Below, in pieces: positions 16,133 to 24,581 of a stretch of DNA of 64,000 nucleotides. This stretch comes from Christensenella sp. UBA7588 (GTDB lineage: Bacteria; Bacillota; Clostridia; Christensenellales; CAG-917): assembly GCA_002478945.1 (NCBI GenBank), contig DLKM01000001.1, positions 84,484 through 148,483 on the forward strand, given 5' to 3'. The notes beneath the pieces are model-generated. The model was given only the letters and a program-made list of their open reading frames with translations. It searched no databases and had not been told where the DNA came from. Positions within the stretch are counted from its first letter, which is position 1, and each line of letters starts with the position of its first letter. The translations under genes were made by a program, and so were the position numbers.

Positions 16133-18144
16133 TAATAAAGTCAATTACACTGCAAAATTTTCGTCAATATAAAAATGAAAACACTATCAAGTTTTCGACT
16201 GATCCCAATAAAAATGTTACTCTTGTATTGGGCGTAAATACCAGCGGAAAAACAACTATCGTTCAGGCATTTAATTGGTGCTTGTATGAAACAACCAATT
16301 TTAAGTCTCGTGATATGTTGCTTAATTCAGAAGTAGCATCTTCTCTTCCTGAAAACGGATATGCTATAGTTCGTGTGCAAATTGTTCTTGAACACGAGGA
16401 CAAGGAATACACTATTGTTCGCGCTCAGCGCTTTTCAAGAGTACCACAGAGTAATAGGGTTAGAGGCGAGAGGACTTCTCTATCTGTTTCTTTCAAAGAG
16501 TCTAATGGCAACAGTTTTCCCATTATGGCATACGAATGCCAGAATACCATCAATAAGATTCTCCCCGCGGGATTGTCGGATTATTTCTTTTTTGATGGAG
16601 AAAGAATACAAGATATTAACAATAAAAAAGACGTTGTGTCGGCGGTTCGTGGCTTGATGGGACTAGATGTCGCAAAGGTTGCAGTAGATCATTTGGACCC
16701 AAATAAATCTTCTTCAGTTATTAGAAAATTACAATCTGAATTGCGCGGAAATAGCGATTCTGAAACAAAGAAATATCAAGAGGATTTAGAACGATATATT
16801 TCCAAGCTTGAAGATTGTAAAAACAGATTATTACAGATTGAGTCGGAGATTGCTTATGCAAAGTGTGAAAGAGAAAGACTTTCTGAGATCCTTAGAGGAA
16901 CCGAAAATGTGAGAACGTTACAAAATCAACGCGACAAACTAACCATAAGCAAAAGCGGCGCTGAATATAGAATAAATGAGTCACAAGAGCGTTTTTTGTC
17001 TGATTTTAATCGCGACTATTATTCTTTCTTCATACAACCGTTATTGGGGAAAGCGCAAAAAGTTTTGGCAGCTTCAAACAAACAAATAGATGGTATACCC
17101 GAGATGAATGCAAAGGCAATAGATTATATTCTAAAACGTGGAAGATGCATTTGCGGTTGTGATTTAACTAAGAATCAAGGCGCAATTGAGAATATAGAGT
17201 ATGAAAAAAGTCTTTTGCCACCTCAACATATTGGCACAATGGTGCGTTCTTTTAAGGAAACCTGTAATTTGCTTGCTTCTCAGGAGGCAAGCGCAGCACT
17301 TAATGAAACTATTAGTTCAGATTATATTAGCATTCGAAGAGACCAAAGAAGACTTGGTGAAATTGTCGACGAACTAAAATCTATAAGTGCGCAAATAATG
17401 GAATTGGGCTCTGTTAACACATCACAAATAGAAGCTGACTATAATGCTAACGAGCATACTCTTGAGAATAAGATTAAACAGTATGGCAATACCGAATCAG
17501 ACATCGAAGCCTTGAAAAAGAAAATTGAAGATACAAATAAACTTATTGATAGCCTTTCTGCGCAATGCGAACACAATGCTCTATTAAGAAGAGAAATCGA
17601 ATATGCGACGGCTGTTTATAAGTGGTTTAAAGATACTTATGACCAACAAGAAGTTGAAGTAAAACAAGATTTACTGGAAAGTGTGAATAAGATCTTTAAA
17701 AAAATGTACCATGGAACAAGACAAATAACGATTGACGACAATTATCATATACAATTGATAACTAGTGTAGGCGATGAAAAAATAAATACAGACGAGTCAA
17801 AAGGATTAGAGGCAGTAAAGAATTTTTCTTTCATCACCGGTCTTGTAGAGTTGGCTCGTAATAGGGCCCGTTTAGTTGAAAAGTCACCATTCCCAAACGA
17901 GCCAGATATTCATACCACAGAACCATATCCCATAGTTATGGATGCACCGTTTTCAAATGTTGACGAAATACATATAAACAACATTTCTAGTATATTGCCT
18001 GAAATCGCGGAACAAGTTATACTTATAGTAATGAAGAAAGACTGGGCTTATGCGGAAAAAACTATGGGTTACAGAGTTGGTGCAAGTTACTATATTGAAA
18101 AAGTAAATAACTCCGATACTTATTCGGCAATAAGGAGGGTGTAA
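16129..18144 (+). CDS. dndD: DndD-like SMC/Rad50-type ATPase
   Basis: 671 aa ABC-type ATPase with a split nucleotide-binding domain. Walker A is GVNTSGKTT (35-43); a coiled coil follows (about 190-290), then a CxCxC knuckle GRCICGCDL around residue 340, a second coiled coil (about 390-510), a signature-like KGLEAVKNFSF, and Walker B YPIVMDAPFS near 600. This is the domain order of DndD, whose ATPase supports sulfur incorporation or DNA structure sensing in Dnd systems. The opening IKSITLQNFRQYKNENTI is the family-typical first strand. It overlaps the upstream small gene by 4 bp and stops 2 bp before the next gene. Confidence 0.88.
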   Translation: MIIKSITLQNFRQYKNENTIKFSTDPNKNVTLVLGVNTSGKTTIVQAFNWCLYETTNFKSRDMLLNSEVASSLPENGYAIVRVQIVLEHEDKEYTIVRAQRFSRVPQSNRVRGERTSLSVSFKESNGNSFPIMAYECQNTINKILPAGLSDYFFFDGERIQDINNKKDVVSAVRGLMGLDVAKVAVDHLDPNKSSSVIRKLQSELRGNSDSETKKYQEDLERYISKLEDCKNRLLQIESEIAYAKCERERLSEILRGTENVRTLQNQRDKLTISKSGAEYRINESQERFLSDFNRDYYSFFIQPLLGKAQKVLAASNKQIDGIPEMNAKAIDYILKRGRCICGCDLTKNQGAIENIEYEKSLLPPQHIGTMVRSFKETCNLLASQEASAALNETISSDYISIRRDQRRLGEIVDELKSISAQIMELGSVNTSQIEADYNANEHTLENKIKQYGNTESDIEALKKKIEDTNKLIDSLSAQCEHNALLRREIEYATAVYKWFKDTYDQQEVEVKQDLLESVNKIFKKMYHGTRQITIDDNYHIQLITSVGDEKINTDESKGLEAVKNFSFITGLVELARNRARLVEKSPFPNEPDIHTTEPYPIVMDAPFSNVDEIHINNISSILPEIAEQVILIVMKKDWAYAEKTMGYRVGASYYIEKVNNSDTYSAIRRV

Positions 18145-18146
18145 CA

Positions 18147-18659
18147 ATGTTTGATGGCGAGATTAAATTATCAGGAAAGCATGCTTCATATTTAAAGTTT
18201 TTATCTGCAAAAACGCTGCAACTAAATAAATCAGCTCCATGCGCTGCTGTTCTTAGACGGCATGTAGATGTTTATATTGCTGGAGTTGCTATCGGATTGG
18301 CAAAAAAATTAAAAACCCAAACGGACAATTCAATAGCTGATACAGCAACTATCTTTGCTGATGCAGTTATTAGCGAACAGGAAAAATTAAAAGTACTATA
18401 TAGGATAATGCAACTTATTAATGATTCGTCATTATCTGCCGAGGATAGAATAGATTTGGCTTTTCGATACGATACTGATGCTGAATATGTAAAAAAGGGA
18501 ATGGAACTGTTTAACAGCTATGCCCGAGGCGGTATTCAATGGTTATATGATGAAATAACTGAAAATGCCACAACCAAAGAGGATTACATTGAAAATATAG
18601 CCGAAATGATTGATAATTATTATCAAGATTACAATGATTCGTTTGCCAATCAAATGTAA
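18147..18659 (+). CDS. Unknown 170-aa protein of the phosphorothioation operon, possible DndE-like partner of DndD
   Basis: Follows DndD after 2 bp with ribosome site AGGAGG. The N-terminus GEIKLSGKHASYLKFLS loosely recalls the IRLSKQAKDQL start of DndE, and in Dnd loci DndE follows DndD. The protein is longer than DndE (usually about 110 aa) and its middle (RRHVDVYIAGVAIGLAKK, then a long helical region) is not something I can match. All-helical and acidic, cytoplasmic. The DndE comparison is positional with a weak sequence hint; treat it as unknown. Confidence 0.6.
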   Translation: MFDGEIKLSGKHASYLKFLSAKTLQLNKSAPCAAVLRRHVDVYIAGVAIGLAKKLKTQTDNSIADTATIFADAVISEQEKLKVLYRIMQLINDSSLSAEDRIDLAFRYDTDAEYVKKGMELFNSYARGGIQWLYDEITENATTKEDYIENIAEMIDNYYQDYNDSFANQM

Positions 18660-18672
18660 CTAAGAGGTAATT

Positions 18673-19209
18673 ATGTTAGATACTTCGATGATGGATGTGA
18701 TTTCAGGATTTAATGCAAGAAAAATACTACTTGAATTACCATCACATCTTTGGCACAAAATAGATGAAGATGTTTTGGATATAGTCAAAAAAGCAGAATG
18801 GAAATCATTTAAATTTTTTGATGGGGTTCAACGCAGTTCAGAAATAAAAAGAATAAATAACAAAAGCGGGGGAATATATCTTTTCTATATTTCCCCAGAA
18901 ATAATTCCTCAAAATCACCGAATAGTTATGTATATAGGAAGAGCGCGCTATACAAATAATCAAAATCTACGAAAAAGGATAACGGAGTATTATGGCTACG
19001 TTGCGCCTAACTATGATAGGCCTAAAATCACCACCATGTTTCAACAATGGAGCGAAGATGTGTACTGTAGTTATTTAGAGCTTGACTGTTCAAACGAAAC
19101 AATAGATTTGATTGAAAAAGAACTAATTAATAAACTCTTACCATATTGCAATGATGCAATCCCCGACAAGAAAATACAAAAAGCGGTTAAAGCCGCTGGA
19201 CTACAATAG
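18673..19209 (+). CDS. GIY-YIG-family nuclease in the phosphorothioation operon
   Basis: 178 aa; ATG preceded by GAGG. The GIY-YIG fold is visible: GIY at 67-69 (GGIYLFYI), YIG at 87-89 followed by Arg90, basic helix LRKRI (99-103), and a C-terminal IEKELINKLLPYCN block that supplies the catalytic Glu (E148 or E150) and the conserved Asn. An N-terminal ~60-residue region may bind DNA or a partner. Several restriction enzymes use this fold, so I infer a DNA-cutting effector that reads the phosphorothioate status, either by itself or through the adjacent DGQHR protein. A GIY-YIG gene is not a standard part of the Dnd or Ssp core. Confidence 0.82.
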   Translation: MLDTSMMDVISGFNARKILLELPSHLWHKIDEDVLDIVKKAEWKSFKFFDGVQRSSEIKRINNKSGGIYLFYISPEIIPQNHRIVMYIGRARYTNNQNLRKRITEYYGYVAPNYDRPKITTMFQQWSEDVYCSYLELDCSNETIDLIEKELINKLLPYCNDAIPDKKIQKAVKAAGLQ

Positions 19210-19224
19210 TTTGGAGATATTAAA

Positions 19225-20499
19225 ATGAATAAAATTGCATTTAGAGAAAACTCAGGCAACTGGATATATTATTTAACATGGCTGACTTATAAAGAAGTAA
19301 GTCTATATGTTAAAAAAGTTGATAAAGAATTACATCAATCAAACTCACTAAATAATATGATTCAAAGAAGTTTGACCGATAACGTAAAACGCATAGCGGC
19401 ATATATAGAAAAACAGCCAGAGCATTTCTTTAACGCCTTAGTATTAGCAGTATATGACGGAGATCCACAATGGCGTGAAATTGAACTAGAGTATGGTGAT
19501 GAAGAAAAGTATAATTTAGGCATTTTGGAACTAAGCGGAAAAGAAAGCATATTCCCCGTTGATGGACAACATCGAGTTGAAGGAATAAAGGAAGTCTTAC
19601 AAAAAAATCAGGATGGAAAGTTTGATAACGAAACTATTCCCGTAATATTAATTGGTCATAAAAATACGGAACAAGGTATGCAGCGAACTCGTAGGTTGTT
19701 TAGCACATTAAATAGATATGCCAAACCGGTAACGCTAAATGATATTATTGCTTTGGATGAAGATGATATTATTGCCATAGCAACGAGGCACCTCATTGAA
19801 ACCAATGAACTTTTCCATGAAGAAAGGTTGAACAATCACAAACAAAAAGCAATCCCAGATAAGGATAAAGTTGCATTTACAAATATCATTTCATTATACG
19901 AATGCAATACAGAATTGTTAAAATACTTTTTGAAAGACAAACAAGTATTTTTTGACGGAAAAGAATTAAAAGGAAAGAGAAAAATTGATGAATACTGTCG
20001 CGTGAGACCAGATGAAGAAGAGATAAACACATTCTTATGTTTTGTCGATAAATATTGGTCAGATTTTTCGAAAAATCTTGATGTAATTAAACAGTATTTG
20101 GCAACAAAAGTTAATGAACAACCAGCATTAACGTATCGGAACAAAAATGGTGGGAATCTGTTGTTTAGACCTATAGGTCAGAAGCCGTTTGTTTTGTGTG
20201 CATTAGATTTGTACGATAAAAATCATGATATGGAAGCAACTATGCAAACAATGAACATGCTTAATCTTGAAATGGATTCTGAATTATGGAAATTCATAGT
20301 TTGGAATCCTATAAACAAAAAAATGATTACATCATCAAATGGAACGCTAATAGAATATTTATTGAAGTATTTTACAGGTGCTGAATTATCGGATAAAGAA
20401 CTTTTGAAAATGAAAGAAGATTTCAAGAGCATGAAAAGTAATGAGGCCTTGACAGATGATGAAATATGTGAAATATTAAGTCATTATAAAATTTATTGA
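19225..20499 (+). CDS. dndB: DGQHR-domain protein, DndB-like
   Basis: 424 aa. The defining motif DGQHR is at 113-117 within FPVDGQHRVEGIKEV, followed by the family block RRLFSTLNRYAKPV (about residue 155). DndB proteins repress dnd operons and can bind DNA; the related DUF262 motif in SspE senses phosphorothioate. It is the last gene of the operon, 16 bp after the nuclease gene, and is followed by a terminator. It may act as transcription regulator together with the XRE protein, or as phosphorothioate sensor for the GIY-YIG nuclease; the sequence does not decide. Confidence 0.85.
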   Translation: MNKIAFRENSGNWIYYLTWLTYKEVSLYVKKVDKELHQSNSLNNMIQRSLTDNVKRIAAYIEKQPEHFFNALVLAVYDGDPQWREIELEYGDEEKYNLGILELSGKESIFPVDGQHRVEGIKEVLQKNQDGKFDNETIPVILIGHKNTEQGMQRTRRLFSTLNRYAKPVTLNDIIALDEDDIIAIATRHLIETNELFHEERLNNHKQKAIPDKDKVAFTNIISLYECNTELLKYFLKDKQVFFDGKELKGKRKIDEYCRVRPDEEEINTFLCFVDKYWSDFSKNLDVIKQYLATKVNEQPALTYRNKNGGNLLFRPIGQKPFVLCALDLYDKNHDMEATMQTMNMLNLEMDSELWKFIVWNPINKKMITSSNGTLIEYLLKYFTGAELSDKELLKMKEDFKSMKSNEALTDDEICEILSHYKIY

Positions 20500-20510
20500 A
20501 TTAAAAGTTA

Positions 20511-20550
20511 AGCCGAGAGAAATTTATAAATTGTTCTCTCGGCTTTAGTT
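20511..20550 (+). terminator. Terminator of the phosphorothioation operon
   Basis: 11-bp stem (20511-20521 with 20534-20544), loop of 12 nt, short T-rich tail. Between 20551 and 20741 I see no gene. Confidence 0.75.
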
Positions 20551-20741
20551 AGATTGCAAATTTTAATCTAACGGTTTATTTGTTAGGGATATATTCTATC
20601 TTCCCTACTTTTATGACTTTTTAACTCGTCTGTCTATAATACGTTCTAAAAGCTTTAGATACCTTCTGCTTAAAATAAAATCTGGTTATAGCAATATTTT
20701 TGATTTATCAAAAATACGATTGATTGCTTAGTAAATAAGCG

Positions 20742-20800
20742 GTACATCTACCTACTCCGCCCATTCGGTGCGGCTATGCCCCACGGTCATATTGCACGCT
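20742..20800 (+). repeat. 59-bp direct repeat, right copy (island 1 boundary)
   Basis: Counterpart of 5643-5701. It marks the point where AT-rich island DNA gives way to the moderate-GC chromosome carrying tldD. Confidence 0.8.
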
Positions 20801-20839
20801 ATTTGATAAAAGCGATGTCATTTTATAAACTCGCTTAAC

Positions 20840-20868
20840 TTGACAAATCTTGCGGTTGGACTAATAAT
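20840..20868 (+). promoter_or_regulatory. Promoter of tldD-tldE
   Basis: TTGACA (20840-20845) and TAATAAT (20862-20868) at 16-17 bp spacing, about 105 bp before the tldD start. Confidence 0.6.
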
Positions 20869-20973
20869 GTACCTATATATGCTAATATACTTGAAATTTG
20901 AATCGAAGAATCCGAATCGAACGACAAACGGACGAAACGGAATTCTTCTAAATCTATAAAAGGAGAACGGATT

Positions 20974-22392
20974 ATGTTTGAAAAACTTGATAAAATCAAG
21001 CCTGCGCTCAAAAAACTCATCGCCGAACTCGACAAGACGTACGCCTATGCGTCCGTGCTGGCGGTTGAGGACGAAAATCGCGGTTGGAGAATAAGCCGCA
21101 CGGGCAAAAGGATAAACAACAAGGGTCTGGGCGGTGGCTCGGGCTACGTCGTGAGAGTATTTGACGAAACGGGTTGTGCGGAATATTCCTTCAACGAGTT
21201 TTCCGAGGACAAAATTCCCGAAATCGTAAAAACGATGAGCGAGCGCATAGCGCAAGAGGCAAAAAATATCCCGAGCGGAATAACGCCGCTTCCCACCCCT
21301 ATTCCGTGCGACGAACCTGCGGTTCTCAAAAAGGTCGGCGGATACAAAATCAATCCCAAAGAACTCGGCGACGAAGCGATATTGGCACGTCTCGAACAAA
21401 TACGCAACAAAGCGTTGACGGTGGACGGCGTACTCGACGCAATCGCGACGATTTCGTATAGAGCGTTCAGAAAACTGTTTATATCCAAAAATCGAGACCT
21501 CGACCAAACCGTAATGTACACCAACGGCGCGATTATGGCAATGTCTCAACGCGGAGAGGAAGTTTTGGACGCATACAAAGGCTTCTCCACCCTCGGCGGA
21601 GCGGAGCTTCTTGACGAGATGGACAACTATGCTTTGACGGTAGCCGCCGAAGCGGTTGAGCTTTTGAAAAGCGAACCGATGATTCCCGGAGAATACGACT
21701 GCATTTGCGACCCCGATACCACGGGTATGATAGTCCACGAAGCGTTCGGACACGGCGTTGAAATGGATATGTTCGTAAAAGACAGAGCGCTTGCATCGAA
21801 TTTCATTGACGAGCGAGTCGCAAGCGACCTCGTCACTATGCACGACGGCAATGCGGTTGACGATACCGCAACTTGCTGGTTCGACGACGAAGGCACGTTC
21901 ACGGGAGATACGGTTGTCATTTCAAACGGTATTTTGAAACGCGGTATGTGCGACGCGCTTTCCGCAAGTCGTCTCGGCGTAAAGCCCACGGGCAACGGCA
22001 GACGCGAAAGTTACGAGCGCAAAGTTTATACCCGTATGACCAACACTTATTTCGAGGGCGCAAAAGAAGGCGTAACTCCCGAAGATATGATTGCTTCGAT
22101 AAAATACGGCTTCTTGCTCGAATCTCCCTCAAGCGGTATGGAGGACCCCAAAAACTGGGGTATTCAATGTATGGTCACAAAAGCGAGAGAGATAAAAGAC
22201 GGCAAACTTACCGGCAGGATTTTCTCCCCCATCGTGCTTACGGGTTACGTTCCCGATTTGCTCAAATCGGTAAGTATGATGAGTTCTTCCCTCGTCACTT
22301 GCGGCAGCGGTTTTTGCGGAAAAGGCTACAAGGAATGGGTTAAAGTATCCGACGGCGGTCCTTATATGAAGGCTCGCATCAGACTTGGTTGA
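20974..22392 (+). CDS. tldD: TldD-type metalloprotease subunit
   Basis: TldD/TldE is a cytoplasmic heterodimeric protease that degrades unfolded peptides and processes some peptide antibiotics. 472 aa; the zinc-binding motif HEAFGHGVE (HExxxH, first His about residue 255) marks this as the catalytic TldD subunit. The C-terminus carries the family's CGSGFCGKGYKEWVKVSDGGP segment. Ribosome site AGGAG ahead of ATG 20974. The partner gene follows 11 bp after its stop. It is the first chromosomal gene after island 1. Confidence 0.92.
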   Translation: MFEKLDKIKPALKKLIAELDKTYAYASVLAVEDENRGWRISRTGKRINNKGLGGGSGYVVRVFDETGCAEYSFNEFSEDKIPEIVKTMSERIAQEAKNIPSGITPLPTPIPCDEPAVLKKVGGYKINPKELGDEAILARLEQIRNKALTVDGVLDAIATISYRAFRKLFISKNRDLDQTVMYTNGAIMAMSQRGEEVLDAYKGFSTLGGAELLDEMDNYALTVAAEAVELLKSEPMIPGEYDCICDPDTTGMIVHEAFGHGVEMDMFVKDRALASNFIDERVASDLVTMHDGNAVDDTATCWFDDEGTFTGDTVVISNGILKRGMCDALSASRLGVKPTGNGRRESYERKVYTRMTNTYFEGAKEGVTPEDMIASIKYGFLLESPSSGMEDPKNWGIQCMVTKAREIKDGKLTGRIFSPIVLTGYVPDLLKSVSMMSSSLVTCGSGFCGKGYKEWVKVSDGGPYMKARIRLG

Positions 22393-22403
22393 GAGGTGTT
22401 ATT

Positions 22404-23684
22404 ATGATAGAAAAAATCAAAAAAGCATTGACGGAATTAAATATTCAACGCTGGAGAATAAACGAAGTCAAAGAGGAATCGGCGGAGTTGTTTTTCGTCA
22501 AGCACAATCTTGACACGAGACGTATAAAAGACACTCACAAATGCGTCGTTACCGTATCTCGAGAGGGCGAAAAAGACGGCAAAAAACTTGTCGGAGACAC
22601 GGGTGCAAACATCAACCCGTCTATGACATACGACGAGATTAAAAAGGAAATTCAAGACGCGTATTTCGCGGCGCAATTTGCAATGAATCCGTATTACGCG
22701 CCGACCGAGAAAGTCGTTTCCGACACCGTTGAAAAACACAACGAACTTGCCACCGCTCCGCTTGCTCAAAGCGCAGGCAAAATGGCTGAAGCCATCTTCT
22801 CTGCGGACACGAACAAGCACGCATACATCAATTCGACCGAAGTGTTTTGTCACAAACTTTATTGTCACATTCTCACTTCCGAAGGTACGGACGTATCGTT
22901 TACGGACGCGACCTGCAAGGGCGACTACGTCGTACAATGCAAGGCGCCCGACGACGTCGAACTCATCAATCAGTTTGAATACGACGACGTAAATACCGAC
23001 GCTCTCAAGCAAGGTGTTAAGGAATATCTCGATTTCGTTTACGACAGAGCCTGCGCTCAAAAAACGCTCAAAAGCGGAAAATACGACGTGATTTTAAGCG
23101 GCAAAAATCTTGCGGAAGTCCTCTCGTATTACACCGAAAAGTCTGCGGCGGATATGATTTATCCGGGATATTCTTCTTGGAAGAAAGACGACGGCGTACA
23201 AGGCAAAGTCGAGGGCGACGCACTCGATTTGACTATGATTGCCACACGTCCGTTCAGCGGCGACGGCATAAAGATGCAAAACCTTGACGTTATCGAAAAC
23301 GGCAAACTTCAAGCAATACACGGAAGCACCCCGTTCTGCCGTTATCTCGGCATAGAGCCGACGGGCGTATACGAAAAGATTAAGTGCGCCAACGAAGGCA
23401 GCGTATCCTTTGAAGATATGAAGAAAACGCCCTGCCTTTGGACGGTTGCTTTCTCCGACTTCCAAATGGACACGTTTACGGGACACTTCGGCGGCGAAAT
23501 TCGTCTTGCCTACCTCATCGAAAACGGCAAAATCACTCCCGTTACGGGCGGCTCCATAAACGGCAATCTCATAGAAGCGCAACAAAAAATGCTTTTCTCG
23601 AAATACAGATTCGTATCGGCAAACTACGAAGGACCTTACGCCGTCAAGTTCTTTGACGTGCCCGTCGCAGGTACCGCAAACTGA
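22404..23684 (+). CDS. tldE: TldE/PmbA-type protease subunit
   Basis: Non-catalytic partner of TldD (426 aa). I choose ATG 22404 (after GAGAGG) over the upstream in-frame TTG, which overlaps the tldD stop. The protein has the PmbA layout: mixed N-terminal domain, ENGKLQAIHGSTPFCRYLG in the middle, and a C-terminal GGSINGN block; it lacks the HExxxH of its partner, as expected. Transcribed with tldD and ended by a strong terminator. Confidence 0.88.
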   Translation: MIEKIKKALTELNIQRWRINEVKEESAELFFVKHNLDTRRIKDTHKCVVTVSREGEKDGKKLVGDTGANINPSMTYDEIKKEIQDAYFAAQFAMNPYYAPTEKVVSDTVEKHNELATAPLAQSAGKMAEAIFSADTNKHAYINSTEVFCHKLYCHILTSEGTDVSFTDATCKGDYVVQCKAPDDVELINQFEYDDVNTDALKQGVKEYLDFVYDRACAQKTLKSGKYDVILSGKNLAEVLSYYTEKSAADMIYPGYSSWKKDDGVQGKVEGDALDLTMIATRPFSGDGIKMQNLDVIENGKLQAIHGSTPFCRYLGIEPTGVYEKIKCANEGSVSFEDMKKTPCLWTVAFSDFQMDTFTGHFGGEIRLAYLIENGKITPVTGGSINGNLIEAQQKMLFSKYRFVSANYEGPYAVKFFDVPVAGTAN

Positions 23685-23730
23685 CGCTAAAGCGCTTGCT
23701 TTCAAATCGAAAAATCAACGCGTAAATCAA

Positions 23731-23763
23731 AAAACCTCGCAAAGCAATTTGCGAGGTTTTTAT
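23731..23763 (+). terminator. Bidirectional terminator between tldE and the B12 operon
   Basis: 11-bp stem AACCTCGCAAA (23733-23743) / TTTGCGAGGTT (23748-23758), loop GCAA, with T-runs on both strands. It can end both convergent transcripts. Confidence 0.88.
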
Positions 23764-23810
23764 CTATAAACGACACTTTATATATACAATTCAATCAAAT
23801 AAAGTTACTT

Positions 23811-24581
23811 TCAGCGTATTCTGTTCGATTTTTGAAAGCTCGGTTTTACAATATCGCGCAACAGTATATCCCGAGTTTGACCACCGCCGAAAACGTCGTA
23901 TTTTACCTTAATTCTGTTCAGCTTTTCCATAAACGGTTTTGTCAAAACAAGCAAGAATACGACGTTTGAAAAGACGTATTCCAACGTTACGGGAGCGGCG
24001 GACGCTACGTTTAACAGATACTCTTGCCAGACGAATTCTCCGCTCATAGCAAGCGTTGTCCAAACGTCCATCAACAGAGAGTACAATACGCCGCTGAAAA
24101 CTCCGAGAAACGCCAAAACGGGCATATTGTATCTGCGCCCGTAAAACATAATTCCCGACAAAAAACCGATAATACCCCACGAGAACATTTGAAACGGCGT
24201 CCACGGACCTTGACCGAAAAATATGTTGGAGACCAACGCCGACATACTGCCTGTAACGAATCCCGCCTCCGCGCCGAGCGCAACGCCCGTAATGATGACG
24301 ATTGCCGTAACGGGCTTAAATCCGGGGACGGGCGCAAAAATCAAACGCCCCACTACGGATATAGCCGTCATCGTGGCAACGATTACGATTTCTCTTGCCG
24401 TATTTTTCTTTTTTTCGAAAGCCGCCAAAAACGGAATCAAAGAAACGATTGCAATCAAAACGGATACCAACACGTATTTTCTGTCGTTGAAAAGCCAAAC
24501 GCCTGCCGCGATAAGGGCAGGTATTGCAACGAAAACGATTGCTATCCCTATGATTTTTCTTGCAAGTTCCTTTTTGCTCAT
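23811..24581 (-). CDS. ECF transporter substrate-binding (S) component, probably for a cobalamin-type vitamin
   Basis: Integral membrane protein, 256 aa, with 6-8 hydrophobic segments. The S-component pattern is visible in the middle (GRLIFAPVPGFKP, then ALGAEAGFVTGSMSALVSNIFFGQGPWTPFQMFSWGIIG). It binds the vitamin and hands it through EcfT/EcfA. Its start overlaps the EcfA stop (ATGA) and it closes the operon behind a cobalamin riboswitch, which points to cobalamin or a precursor as substrate. The N-terminus has two extra hydrophobic segments before the conserved part. Confidence 0.88.
   Translation of the reverse strand: MSKKELARKIIGIAIVFVAIPALIAAGVWLFNDRKYVLVSVLIAIVSLIPFLAAFEKKKNTAREIVIVATMTAISVVGRLIFAPVPGFKPVTAIVIITGVALGAEAGFVTGSMSALVSNIFFGQGPWTPFQMFSWGIIGFLSGIMFYGRRYNMPVLAFLGVFSGVLYSLLMDVWTTLAMSGEFVWQEYLLNVASAAPVTLEYVFSNVVFLLVLTKPFMEKLNRIKVKYDVFGGGQTRDILLRDIVKPSFQKSNRIR

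Noticed and set aside
5570..20800. Island 1 as an active integrative element
   Set aside because: No integrase, relaxase or excisionase gene was found, only a possible recombinase remnant.
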